Shown here piece after piece: positions 8,948 to 17,012 of a stretch of DNA of 45,074 bases (positions are counted from its first letter, which is position 1; each line of letters opens with the position of its first letter). Location of the stretch: NCBI RefSeq assembly GCF_004681185.1, contig NZ_SRIF01000016.1, forward strand, positions 1 to 45,074. The letters are read 5' to 3'. This DNA comes from Haloarcula amylovorans. GTDB lineage: Archaea > Halobacteriota > Halobacteria > Halobacteriales > Haloarculaceae. The position numbers were made by a program, and so were the translations under genes. The notes under the pieces are model-generated. The model was not told where the DNA came from. It saw only the letters and a list, made by a program, of their open reading frames with translations, and searched no databases.

Positions 8948-9149
8948 CACTACGGCATGGAGTCGTCCCGAAACCGAGAGTGACCCGCACTACTGTCTAG
9001 TTCCCTTACATCCGATAGTCTCCAGAAATCCTGACTACCCAATAAATATCAAGTATCATCTAATAATTCCTATTTTATTTAAATATATATTGTAAACGAA
9101 GCTATTTGATTGTGCTAGACATGGCGAATATACTGAATAGATTTCAAAT

Positions 9150-9359
9150 ATGATTGATAGCGCGAATAACAAGCTGCCTGGAGGGCGAGTAGCTCTTGCC
9201 GATGGAAAAACACCAGTACCGTGTTTTGATCCATACTGCTGTACCGATGCGACTGTTCTCTGCTACGACCAGAACATCAATCGGCCAGTCGCATTTTGTG
9301 ATAAACATGCTGAGGATTGGATAGCACACAAGCACATCATCCGCGCCAACCGACGGTAG
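9150..9359 (+). CDS. Small cysteine/histidine-rich protein
   Basis: A 69-residue product. Cysteines and histidines are spaced as CFDPYCC, then LCYDQN, then FCDKHAEDW, which resembles a small zinc-binding fold. Single zinc-finger proteins of this size are abundant in haloarchaea and mostly uncharacterised. It is preceded by a very AT-rich stretch (9050-9120) that could supply the promoter. No neighbour suggests a role. Confidence 0.5.
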   Translation: MIDSANNKLPGGRVALADGKTPVPCFDPYCCTDATVLCYDQNINRPVAFCDKHAEDWIAHKHIIRANRR

Positions 9360-9564
9360 CTGATATTTTTTGATTTCGACATACTGTAACCTCTGATAGC
9401 TATGAGGGTGCCAGGCCAAAGAGATGCGGCGTTCTGCCTAACGAAATAGTCTCTCTTTTGTCAATAATGATCATACAGGACCGCAAGTCCGTTGCAAAAA
9501 GCGTCCAGTTCGCCCAACTGTCGAGTGTCCTCGCTTAGGGACGATCTCGACGTTTCATGCTACG

Positions 9565-10014
9565 CTAGTTATACGAGGGCCGTTCAATCCGAGCAAGCCA
9601 GAAGTCCCGTATTTCCTTGACGAGCTCGAGATAGGTCTCGTAGTCCGTTGGTTTCGTGAGATACGCATTTGCGCCGAGGTCGTACGCTCTGTCGATCGTC
9701 GCTTGATCATCTTCGCTCGAAAGGATAAGGATTGGTACCCGACGGAGCGGGACCGAACTTGTTTTCAGCTCTTCGAGCAGCGCCATGCCGCCCTCGCCGG
9801 GGATATCGAGGTCGAGAAGCAGGAGCTCTGGCATGTCATGCCCGTCACATTCGTCGTCACTCGGACCCCGGGTGGGAAAAAACGTAATTGCCTCCATCGT
9901 AGTAGTCGCAAAGTCCAGTGTCGGGAACTCTATCTCGGTGGCTGCTTCTTCGAACAAGCGTCGGTCAGCTGGGTTATCTTCGACAACTAACACTGTAGGC
10001 AGATTCTCTGGCAT
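9565..10014 (-). CDS. Stand-alone response regulator receiver protein
   Basis: A 149-residue single-domain receiver with all key residues: the acidic pocket E12-D13 in VVEDNPAD, phospho-acceptor D68 in LLLLDLDIPGEGG, the conserved serine in LILSSEDD, and the lysine in YLTKPTDYE. There is no output domain, so it would act by protein-protein contact, like Rcp1 or CheY-type regulators that pair with GAF/PAS kinases. The insert between strands 2 and 3 (PTRGPSDDECDGHDMPE) is typical of the Rcp1-like group. It may receive phosphate from one of the orphan kinases at 4104, 6792 or 17013; which one cannot be told from sequence. Confidence 0.9.
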   Translation of the reverse strand: MPENLPTVLVVEDNPADRRLFEEAATEIEFPTLDFATTTMEAITFFPTRGPSDDECDGHDMPELLLLDLDIPGEGGMALLEELKTSSVPLRRVPILILSSEDDQATIDRAYDLGANAYLTKPTDYETYLELVKEIRDFWLARIERPSYN

Positions 10015-10239
10015 AACCGTGGATAATTAATCATACAAGTATTGGTTCTCTATCAGCATTAATTTGATGGCCAGTTAGATTTTCATTTTCTGTTGGGAAA
10101 ATCCCAGAAACCATATTTTAATTCCCACTATATTACCAGAAAAAAGTTGCATCTTGTCCACTTTAATGTGTCTAAATATTAGCTATTCGAGATCAAAACC
10201 AGCCAGTATTATTTTGGTAGCGCCGGGAGATGTTCGTAT

Positions 10240-10443
10240 ATGGTCTCCCCTCCTGTGTACCAAGCTGACCTTCTCGCAGATACCATCCAGAAGGCAACCA
10301 CGCAGGGATTGTTAGGCCCCAAAGAGGCCGAAGTACTGCAGACGCGAGTGCAGGGGATCGACTCGCTTGAAGAGGCTCATGAACTGTGGAATCATATCGA
10401 GGAAGAGTACGATATACTCGAATCCCAGCTGTGGGATAACTGA
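10240..10443 (+). CDS. Small helical hypothetical protein
   Basis: A 67-residue acidic and probably all-helical product. The segment LLADTIQKATTQGLLGPKEA is followed by LEEAHELWNHIEEEYDIL, consistent with a helical hairpin. No cysteines, signal peptide or known motif are seen. It lies between the receiver gene (divergent) and the metallo-beta-lactamase lipoprotein gene (same strand, about 195 bases downstream). The function is unknown. Confidence 0.5.
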   Translation: MVSPPVYQADLLADTIQKATTQGLLGPKEAEVLQTRVQGIDSLEEAHELWNHIEEEYDILESQLWDN

Positions 10444-10638
10444 CTGGCAGTGTTACTGTTGGGCGAGGGCATGGCCAACTCATCGTTACTGACCCGTCCT
10501 ATGACTTCGAGTCGAAGCTGTAGGCTCTAGAGACCACTCTCATCGATTTGTCGCAAGTCTTTCTTGAGATCCTTCTCAACTCCTGAGGAACCTGACGTAG
10601 CCCCCATTATCTTGTGGCTGGCTGGCGTACCATCGCCA

Positions 10639-12129
10639 ATGGACCGGTCGTCGCTACTCGCTACATTCTTAGTCGGCCTTTTGCTCGTGATCGCCGGGTG
10701 TGCTGGACTCGGAGACACCACCACTACCGCGGCACCTACCGACACTGAACCCTCAACAACTACTACTCTCTCACCGACCGACACGGACCCCACGCCAACC
10801 GCGGCTCATTCACCAACCGATACCGAATCTACAACGACCACCACAGCACCCACAGCCAACGGCACCCTCGAAGTCCACGCTATCAACGTCGGCCAGTCGA
10901 CGAGTACGCTCATCATCAGCCCGACCGGCGAAACGATGCTGATCGACTCGGGTGACTTCACCGACGATGGGGAATACGTGCTCCAATATCTCCAGCGCCA
11001 CAATATCACACGCATCGACCACTTCGTCGTTACGCATGCCGACGCCGACCATATCGGCGGTAACGCGGCGATCATCAACTACTACGAAACGGAGGCCAAC
11101 GGTATCGGCGCAATCTACGATCCTGGGATTGCCGCCAGTACCCAGACCTACGAGGAGTATCTCGATGCCGTCGAGACACACAATGTCATCTTGTATGAAA
11201 CCAGAGACGGCGATTCGATTCCCTTCGACGGCGTCGACCTACAGGTCATGGGGCCACCGGAACCATACATCGATAACGAAGCCCGCAACGAGAACAGTAT
11301 CGTGCTCAAACTCACCTATGGAGAAACGAGTTTCTTACTGCCCGGTGATGGGGAAGCCGACCAGGAACGCTACCTCGTCGAGAACTATGGCTCGCAGCTC
11401 CAGTCGACGATCCTGTTAGCGGGCCACCACGGCAGTGCCAGTAGCTCGAATCCCGCCTTCCTCGATGCCGTTCAGCCGAAGGTGGCCATCATTTCTAGTG
11501 CCTACGACTCGCGCTATGACCATCCCAACACGGAAACGCTCGAGCGGCTGGCTTCCCGCAGTATCACCACCTATTGGACAGCCACCCACGGCGGTATGGT
11601 GTTCCGGAGCGATGGCCAAACTGTGACGGTGCGCACCCAACAAGCCGCGCCGACCAAGCCCCTCGAACTTCGAGAGGGCGACCCCATCGCTCCCGGTGCG
11701 ACCCAGCCCCTGGAGACCAGAGCGCGCTTTACCGGCAGTGGACAGTCGCAACCGACGACACCCGTTGCCACGGACGGTGGGACGACAGACACCTCCCCAT
11801 CGTTGTCGCTTGCGGACGTCAATGCTGATGCCGCTGGCGACGATCGCTCGAATCTCAACGACGAGTACGTGGTGCTCCGCAATGACGGCCAGACGGCGAT
11901 TGACATATCCGGTTGGACGGTCGCCGACAAAGCCGGCCACAGTTACACGGTTCCCAAGGGCGTCACACTCGAAGAGGGCTCGACAATCACGATCCACACT
12001 GGAAGTGGACAGAATACGGCGACGGACCTCTACTGGAATGCTGGCAGCCCAATCTGGAACAATGGTGGCGATACGGTCATCGTCACGACAGCAGACGGCG
12101 AGCGCGTCCTCAGCGAGACCTACACATGA
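10639..12129 (+). CDS. Secreted ComEC-like metallo-beta-lactamase lipoprotein with lamin-tail domain
   Basis: The ATG at 10639 gives MDRSSLLATFLVGLLLVIAG followed by C21, a signal peptide with a lipobox; the upstream ATG at 10564 would bury it. A threonine/serine/proline-rich linker (about 26-73) is typical of haloarchaeal lipoproteins. The catalytic domain resembles the extracellular ComEC/Rec2 metallo-beta-lactamase region: INVGQSTSTLI, the zinc motif THADADHIGG (H133, D135, D137, H138), LLPGDGE and AGHHGSASSS. The C-terminus (about residues 385-490) is a lamin-tail domain (SNLNDEYVVLRNDG, ISGWTVADKAG). Its 496 residues suggest a surface-anchored nuclease or phosphodiesterase acting on external nucleic acid; that activity is inferred. 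It overlaps the next gene by an ATGA. Confidence 0.88.
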   Translation: MDRSSLLATFLVGLLLVIAGCAGLGDTTTTAAPTDTEPSTTTTLSPTDTDPTPTAAHSPTDTESTTTTTAPTANGTLEVHAINVGQSTSTLIISPTGETMLIDSGDFTDDGEYVLQYLQRHNITRIDHFVVTHADADHIGGNAAIINYYETEANGIGAIYDPGIAASTQTYEEYLDAVETHNVILYETRDGDSIPFDGVDLQVMGPPEPYIDNEARNENSIVLKLTYGETSFLLPGDGEADQERYLVENYGSQLQSTILLAGHHGSASSSNPAFLDAVQPKVAIISSAYDSRYDHPNTETLERLASRSITTYWTATHGGMVFRSDGQTVTVRTQQAAPTKPLELREGDPIAPGATQPLETRARFTGSGQSQPTTPVATDGGTTDTSPSLSLADVNADAAGDDRSNLNDEYVVLRNDGQTAIDISGWTVADKAGHSYTVPKGVTLEEGSTITIHTGSGQNTATDLYWNAGSPIWNNGGDTVIVTTADGERVLSETYT

Positions 12130-12407
12130 TACCCGATGGTACGTACATGGCAGTCGTCGATCGCATCGAAGACGAACTCGCGACGCTTGAGGTTCAGGGC
12201 GACGACGAACGGTATAGCCTCGTCATCGATGAGACAACACTCCCAGCCGACGCTCGACATGCCGATGCGATTGTCGAACTCGAAGTTGACGATGGCGAGC
12301 CAGTCGAAATACGCTATCAGGAACAAGAGACGGCAAGACGAAAAGAAGAAGCACAGAGTCGATTCGATCGACTCTCAAAGCGACGCTCGGACAACGACGA
12401 GGAGTAA
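12126..12407 (+). CDS. DUF3006 family protein
   Basis: A 93-residue protein that starts at the ATG at 12126, overlapping the stop of the metallo-beta-lactamase gene (ATGA), so the two are translationally coupled. The sequence MIPDGTYMAVVDRIEDELAT and a VELEVDDGEPVEIRY segment match the small beta-barrel DUF3006 family, followed by a charged helical tail. In bacteria DUF3006 genes often sit beside ComEC-like metallo-beta-lactamase genes, and the same pairing here supports the assignment. The protein has no signal peptide, so its functional relation to the secreted enzyme is unclear. It converges with the TRAM-domain gene 20 bases away. Confidence 0.75.
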   Translation: MIPDGTYMAVVDRIEDELATLEVQGDDERYSLVIDETTLPADARHADAIVELEVDDGEPVEIRYQEQETARRKEEAQSRFDRLSKRRSDNDEE

Positions 12408-12426
12408 GCCTGCTACCTGGCGTCAC

Positions 12427-12837
12427 TCAGTCGTAGTAACTAATCCGCTCGGTGACTTCAGCAAAGGCCACGTTCTCCGTTACCGTCTGAATTTCGGCGG
12501 CGACGCGTTCGCCGACTTCTGTGTCGGGGACAATAACGACATACCCTCGCTCAACTCGGGCCACCCCATCGCCCTGCTCACCGATATCCTCGATTTCGAC
12601 TCGTCGCGTCTCCCCCTCCTTAACGGGTGGTCCCTGAGCCTGCCCATTCGCTGATGGAGAGTCCACACTGCTTCGGTGTGTATTTGACTCGGTCGGGTGC
12701 AGCGCAACCCGATACGTCTCACCCGCTTCCAACTCACCAATTTGAATCTCATCGGCAGGCACATCAATCACGAACGACTCACCATCTTCCTCGATCTCAG
12801 CAGAGAACAGACACTGTAGTTGTGGTGGAATTTCCAT
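12427..12837 (-). CDS. TRAM domain-containing protein
   Basis: I start it at the ATG at 12837 (MEIPPQ), because the upstream in-frame ATG at 12897 adds residues that overlap the preceding gene. The C-terminal 60 residues (GETRRVEIEDIGEQGDGVAR, then VERGYVVIVPDTEVGERV) form a TRAM domain, an RNA-binding beta barrel found in tRNA methyltransferases and in small archaeal RNA-binding proteins. The N-terminal half is acidic with a predicted beta structure. TRAM proteins of this size may act as RNA chaperones; that role is inferred. It lies 50 bases behind the zinc-finger gene on the same strand. Confidence 0.8.
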   Translation of the reverse strand: MEIPPQLQCLFSAEIEEDGESFVIDVPADEIQIGELEAGETYRVALHPTESNTHRSSVDSPSANGQAQGPPVKEGETRRVEIEDIGEQGDGVARVERGYVVIVPDTEVGERVAAEIQTVTENVAFAEVTERISYYD

Positions 12838-12887
12838 GTATGCAGACAGCCTCGTTCTCAGAGACGTCATCGGCCACCTATTTGACT

Positions 12888-13874
12888 CTACTCCCACGGA
12901 TACTGCCCGTGGCGCTCGCGGTAGGCTCCAATCTGCTGGTCGAACTCAATTTCGTGTGGGAGCGGGTCGCCGGCGTGGACATCCTCGGAGGAGACACTGT
13001 CGGGCAGCCACTCGCGCGATTGCTCCTCGTCGGACTCACTCGACTCCTCTTCCAGATCGAGAAACCGTGCGTGTTCGCAGACATCGCACATCCAGATTTC
13101 CCGTCCAGTCACTGGGTATAAATCGAGACCATCCCGGCCAGCATATGAGTGTGGTGTCGGCTCCTGACAGCCAACACAGTCGTATCGGTACTCAAGGTCA
13201 CCCGGATCTCCAAGAGAATACGCCTGGACGATCCCAGGCACCAACCAGTACTCCGCCTCACTCTCCTCGATCCGTGTCGCCAGCGCTTCGAACTGGCTGT
13301 ACTCGGTCAAGCCGTCGCCGTCCTCGACGAACAACCGTGGCGTGGTATTCGGACGCTCCCAGTCGGTCTGCTCGACGGCGGTTTCGAAGAGGGTCTGCCC
13401 CACAGAGCGACCAAATCGAACGATATCCGGCGGGAACGGCCACCCCTCGGTCAGTTGTGGGGCTGGTTCGGCGTTGAAATCTGCCCGGCACTTGACTGTT
13501 GCACGGGAGGACTCAGTACCGGTCGTCAGGTCGTCACTGACAGCAAATGCTGCGGCACCGAATGCTTGGGCATGGTACTTGGTATTCCCCTCAACGACGG
13601 CAAGGATGACGCGACCGAACGACCACTCATCGACTGACCTCTCGTTCTCGACCGTCGGGTCGACGAGAGCGTCCCCAGCGCAGAACGGACAGTGCACTTC
13701 TGCTTCAGGGAGCGGCTTCGAATAGGTCGAACACTGGGTGGAGTCAGCATCGTCGGGAGTCCGGTAGTTTCCGGGCAGGTCCTCGGCATCGTCAGCGTCG
13801 GCGCGAGGGTCTGCGCTAGCGCTCCCACGGATATCTGCCGGGTCGAAGCTGGGGTTCCAATCAGTCACACACAT
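12888..13874 (-). CDS. Hypothetical protein with paired CxxC metal-binding motifs
   Basis: A 328-residue acidic soluble protein. Potential zinc-binding clusters occur near residue 60 (HCPFCAGD) and near residue 230 onwards (YDCVGCQEPTPHSY, then IWMCDVCEHARF). The middle holds a stretch with WSFGRVILAVVEG and AFGAAAFAVSD. I do not recognise a named family; similar proteins are common on haloarchaeal plasmids and integrated elements. A TATA-like GTTTATAAC lies about 24 bases before the start, consistent with a leaderless transcript. It begins the minus-strand run of element genes. Confidence 0.65.
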   Translation of the reverse strand: MCVTDWNPSFDPADIRGSASADPRADADDAEDLPGNYRTPDDADSTQCSTYSKPLPEAEVHCPFCAGDALVDPTVENERSVDEWSFGRVILAVVEGNTKYHAQAFGAAAFAVSDDLTTGTESSRATVKCRADFNAEPAPQLTEGWPFPPDIVRFGRSVGQTLFETAVEQTDWERPNTTPRLFVEDGDGLTEYSQFEALATRIEESEAEYWLVPGIVQAYSLGDPGDLEYRYDCVGCQEPTPHSYAGRDGLDLYPVTGREIWMCDVCEHARFLDLEEESSESDEEQSREWLPDSVSSEDVHAGDPLPHEIEFDQQIGAYRERHGQYPWE

Positions 13875-14105
13875 GGATAGTCTCGTTTTCAGTTATAAAC
13901 GCCAGCCCACTGCGGTGCTACAGAAAACACATCGATAGGAGCGGGTGCGAAGGGAACCTCCCCACTGTCTGAATCACAATAGCGACAATTCAGCCGCGCA
14001 AGAATTGGCATCTCTATACTCGTGGCCACCGATGTGGTTTGGAAAGTTGTTTGTCTTATATATGTCTGACAAATGTTTATGTATTGTCTGATATTCAGTG
14101 CGAGT

Positions 14106-14369
14106 ATGGGAGAAACAAGTGGGAGTCTATCTGAACGAATCGTCCAACGGGTAGCGACAACTACCAACAGCGACGTGGTTGAGTTGCCGCCACTGTACGA
14201 CAGTATCGATCCGGATGCTCTGGATATGACCGTTAAGGAGATGTCCGGCGGTGCTATCTCGTTCAAATATGCGGGACATGAAGTAACGGTTACTCACGGC
14301 GGCGCAATCAGGCTCGAAGAACAACCAACTGGCACTCCCGCCACGGAAATCGCTATGAGCGACGATTGA
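14106..14369 (+). CDS. HalOD1 output-domain protein
   Basis: The ATG at 14106 is preferred to the one at 14073 because the protein then begins MGETSGSLSERIVQRVA, as in relatives. The 87-residue product is a stand-alone HalOD1 domain: SERIVQRVATTTNSDVVELP, then PLYDSIDPDALD, then ISFKYAGHEVTVTHGG. This domain is common in haloarchaea as an output module of signalling proteins or as a solitary protein; its biochemical activity is unknown. It may serve one of the orphan kinases nearby. Confidence 0.85.
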   Translation: MGETSGSLSERIVQRVATTTNSDVVELPPLYDSIDPDALDMTVKEMSGGAISFKYAGHEVTVTHGGAIRLEEQPTGTPATEIAMSDD

Positions 14370-14459
14370 TCCGGGACTGCTCCATCAGCCGCTGATTCAA
14401 GATATCTTTTATTGGCGGTGTCGCTGTGAGAGTATAGCTCAAGAACTTTGTAGGCAGTA

Positions 14460-15284
14460 TTACTCGCCAAGCGGCGTGACATCGAAGGTCTGGAGATGCG
14501 ACCGCAGGCGAGCGTAGGCACCATCACCGCTCCCAGCGGTCACACAGAATCGGTTCGGCCGGGCAGCACGAGGGTTGCCACCGGCGTTGATCCAGCGCTC
14601 CATGGTGAACTCCTGTGCGTCGAGTTCGTCTTTGTCCGCATCGGTACGGAACACTGCTGCAACCACGGGCGTTCCATGATTCTCGGCTCGATAGGCGGCC
14701 TCGACCGCCTCGTGGTCAGCGTCGAACCGCGTCCAGCCCGCGAACGTCGCTGGCGGATTCGCAGCGAACGCCTCAATCTCCCGGCGCTCTTTCGTCGCTT
14801 CGACGGCACTGCGCCACGCCTGCTCGATATCGTCGAACTGGGACTGCTCGATTGCCGCCAGCACATCTGACTTAAGACAATCACTGGCCCACGCTAGCAC
14901 GGTTTTGGCCTTCTTCGCTCGCTCGTCGGGCTCCCCATTCAGACAGCCGAAATTCCGCTCTCGGGGCGAGAGTGTAAACATCATCCGCCGCCAGTAGCCA
15001 GGATCGGCCGCTCGATCCTCGCCCCGGTCCGGTGCCCACGCGGTCATGGATTGGCGAATCTCTTCGTGGTGTCCGAGACCAGTACGATGTCCGCCAGTCG
15101 AGAGCACCCGTTCAGCAAGGTCAATCGTCCGCTCAGTCTCGTCGGCGGGCACTTCCTCGGGACGGTCGATGTCAACGTGGTATGGGAGGCCGTACTCAGC
15201 CACGAGGACTCGGTCGATATCGGGACCGATGGGTGCTTCATCAAGGAAGGTCGGTTCGACTCCGTCCACTGGCTCGGTGTGCAT
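14460..15284 (-). CDS. Hypothetical element protein behind a hairpin leader
   Basis: The ATG at 15284 (MHTEPVDGVEPT) is chosen because a conserved hairpin leader sits 9 bases before it; the upstream ATG at 15332 would lie inside or above that leader. The 274-residue acidic product contains WRRMMFTLSPRERNFGCLNG and a helical region with DVLAAIEQSQFDDIEQAWRS, then a C-terminal VTAGSGDGAYARL segment. No family is recognised. It lies 66 bases after the stop of the 15351-15593 gene, and both have their own leader, so they may be a loosely coupled operon. Confidence 0.65.
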   Translation of the reverse strand: MHTEPVDGVEPTFLDEAPIGPDIDRVLVAEYGLPYHVDIDRPEEVPADETERTIDLAERVLSTGGHRTGLGHHEEIRQSMTAWAPDRGEDRAADPGYWRRMMFTLSPRERNFGCLNGEPDERAKKAKTVLAWASDCLKSDVLAAIEQSQFDDIEQAWRSAVEATKERREIEAFAANPPATFAGWTRFDADHEAVEAAYRAENHGTPVVAAVFRTDADKDELDAQEFTMERWINAGGNPRAARPNRFCVTAGSGDGAYARLRSHLQTFDVTPLGE

Positions 15285-15293
15285 CTGTAGAAT

Positions 15294-15323
15294 GCCTCCA
15301 CCCGCTGGAGGCTGCACAAAATC
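15294..15323 (-). promoter_or_regulatory. Hairpin leader A
   Basis: On the minus strand, GATTTTGTGC (15323-15314) is followed by a perfect 7-bp stem, GCCTCCA and TGGAGGC (15312-15294), with a GCGGG loop. The 3' arm region reads GGGTGGAGG, a Shine-Dalgarno-like sequence. The start codon is 9 bases further. It belongs to the set of eight related leaders in this window. Confidence 0.7.
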
Positions 15324-15350
15324 GACGAGCAAGAGAAAAAGAGCGAGTGG

Positions 15351-15593
15351 CTACGACTCGTCAGACTGCGTCGGCTGGATCGCCCGCATCCGGTCGCTGT
15401 ACTCCGCTTCGTACTCGGTGAGCAGCTGTTCGAACTCTTCAAGCGCATCCGCTGCGGTCTCACCTTTCGCTTTGATGGTGAGCTGGTCTTCGTCCCAAGT
15501 GCCAGTGCCGCGTTTGAGTCGGGCTTCGACGCTGGCCCCGATATCTGTTCGTTCGACTCGCTCGATGTCGTCTGAAGTGGTGTCGTCGGTCAT
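15351..15593 (-). CDS. Small conserved acidic protein (DUF7389-like)
   Basis: The start at 15593 (MTDDTTSDDIERVERTDIG) is favoured over the ATG at 15632, which lies within the hairpin leader. The 80-residue protein reads VEARLKRGTGTWDEDQLTIK then a glutamate-rich helix, a pattern I have seen in small haloarchaeal plasmid proteins. The name DUF7389 is from memory and uncertain. No catalytic residues are evident. The gene has a hairpin leader of the shorter TTTTCTG type. Confidence 0.6.
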   Translation of the reverse strand: MTDDTTSDDIERVERTDIGASVEARLKRGTGTWDEDQLTIKAKGETAADALEEFEQLLTEYEAEYSDRMRAIQPTQSDES

Positions 15594-15624
15594 AGTTCCT
15601 CTCGGGAGCGCACTCTCTGGTACG

Positions 15625-15653
15625 CCCCGCATCTATCGGGGAGCGCAGAAAAC
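15625..15653 (-). promoter_or_regulatory. Hairpin leader G
   Basis: On the minus strand, GGTTTTCTGC precedes a 5-bp stem CCCCG and CGGGG (15641-15625) with an ATAGATG loop. The start codon is 31 bases further on. This and leader F form a variant with TTTTCTG instead of TTTTGTG and a longer spacer to the ATG. Confidence 0.55.
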
Positions 15654-15965
15654 CGCGGCGGAGTTACCGATCCCCGTCGACGGCCAACAGCGGTGGCTGC
15701 CCAGCGCTAGTCAGCGTCGAAGGCCTGGTCGCGTGCGAGGACGAATCGGGAGAGATTGCAGTATGTGTGGGTCGCTGTCACAGAAACGAAGGGGTGGGGT
15801 GAGGTGCGTGTGACACTATCAGATTCCCCTTCACCAATACTACTGTCCCAAGCAGCCTTAGTTATGCTTTGCGTATAGCGGCTCTACATCGGTCAACTAC
15901 CATTCTGTACTATCTAGTGTCCAAACTGTCGCACGGACAGTATAGCCAGAAAGCCGTTTTTCTGG
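15654..15965. other. Intergenic stretch with an unexplained open frame
   Basis: About 310 bases upstream of leader G. On the minus strand a frame of roughly 58 codons without an ATG ends at a TAG near 15708 and reads TYCNLSRFVLARDQAFDAD at its end. The composition looks coding, so it may be the tail of a truncated gene, but I found no start and no family. Nothing else is recognised. Confidence 0.3.
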
Positions 15966-16394
15966 TTACTCGATGTCGTATCGGTCTTCGACGAGCGACC
16001 GATAGTACTCGTGATCGTCGACATCGACATCATCACAGGCATCGGTGGATTTCGCAATCACGCTCGCGAATTCTGGTTCAGGAGTCCACCCCTCAGCCTG
16101 TCGAATCGCTTCCCACTCACGAACGGCGGCCTGCTTACCGTCACGAGTCACGTACAGCACGCGTAGCGCTGGCCGCTCTCGGTTCGGTCCAGCAACAGGT
16201 GCTTTGGTTTGCCGACTGACCTGCCACTCTAACAGAAGCCCACCGCGACACTGAATCGCGTATAGGGGCTGTTCGTCCTCCCCAACGGGTTCTTCCTGGC
16301 CCTTTCTCGCCCAGGACTCGGGCAGTGGCTGGTTATCTGTCTCGTCTTTCCAGCGCCATTCGAGCGCCGTGCCTGATCGCTGTGTGCTACCCAT
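15966..16394 (-). CDS. Hypothetical element protein behind a hairpin leader
   Basis: I choose the ATG at 16394 (MGSTQRSGTALEWRW), just 7 bases past the leader, rather than the ATG at 16532 upstream of it. The 142-residue product reads GGLLLEWQVSRQTKAPVA, then RPALRVLYVTRDGKQAAVRE, then an acidic C-terminus with DACDDVDVDDHEYY. The first half looks like a small beta-rich domain. It is not recognised. It is divergent from the DUF5789 gene at 16663. Confidence 0.65.
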   Translation of the reverse strand: MGSTQRSGTALEWRWKDETDNQPLPESWARKGQEEPVGEDEQPLYAIQCRGGLLLEWQVSRQTKAPVAGPNRERPALRVLYVTRDGKQAAVREWEAIRQAEGWTPEPEFASVIAKSTDACDDVDVDDHEYYRSLVEDRYDIE

Positions 16395-16401
16395 GGTTGG
16401 T

Positions 16402-16431
16402 CTCTCACTCGCTGGGAGAGTGCACAAAATC
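16402..16431 (-). promoter_or_regulatory. Hairpin leader B
   Basis: On the minus strand, GATTTTGTGC (16431-16421 region) is followed by CTCTC and GAGAG arms (16420-16402) around a CCAGCGAGT loop, then the start codon 7 bases later. A further box, TTGACGGTTTCAACCGAAG on the plus strand at 16451-16469, resembles one at 21717-21735 ahead of leader D. Confidence 0.68.
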
Positions 16432-16662
16432 GGCCAACATGCACCCATCCTTGACGGTTTCAACCGAAGCTGAAGATTCTTCCCAGCTATCAAAATCTCT
16501 CTTACCTCGCGATACCGTTCTGCTACAGACATCCCCTATTTGGGCCCAAGATACTACCGCTATGAGTAGAAGATGCTCCCCTCTCTTAGCTCAAGAGGAA
16601 TTCTCGTGTAATTGTATCTGGTCATAATGTTTTTTAATGAATGATTCGTCTATCGAGTCCCA

Positions 16663-16959
16663 ATGCGCTACTCCGAAACCCTACAGTTGTTTGAGCAAGC
16701 GTTCACATTCCCTGCCGACCGAGATACTGTCCTCAAGCAGTTAGGAGCCGTGGAGTTGATGACCCCCGCTGGAGACACAGTCACTCTCCGAGAGGTGCTC
16801 GAACGTACCGATGAAGCGATATACCACACCCCAGATGAGCTCTACTCCTCACTAGTGGGCAATCTCGAAGACGGGTTCATCGGGCGGAAATACTACGATG
16901 ATCGAGCGGGCATCGAGGCGGGTGTCGATGACGTCCGAACCGAAGACGTCTCATTCTAA
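16663..16959 (+). CDS. DUF5789 family protein
   Basis: A 98-residue protein matching the haloarchaeal DUF5789 pattern as I know it: FTFPADRDTVLKQLGAVEL, then LREVLERTDEAIYHTPDELY, then SLVGNLEDGFIGRKYYDDR. A TTTTTTAATG element about 30 bases before the start suggests a leaderless message. The family has no known biochemical role. The C-terminus is acidic and probably disordered. Confidence 0.75.
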   Translation: MRYSETLQLFEQAFTFPADRDTVLKQLGAVELMTPAGDTVTLREVLERTDEAIYHTPDELYSSLVGNLEDGFIGRKYYDDRAGIEAGVDDVRTEDVSF

Positions 16960-17012
16960 CTCGGCCATCGATATCACGCAGGCAGTATCGACACCTCTAC
17001 TGACGACTATCT

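Noticed and set aside
15046..15813. A 255-codon plus-strand frame opposite two element genes
   Set aside because: It is serine- and arginine-rich, typical of antisense translation of GC-rich acidic genes, and it covers two hairpin leaders.
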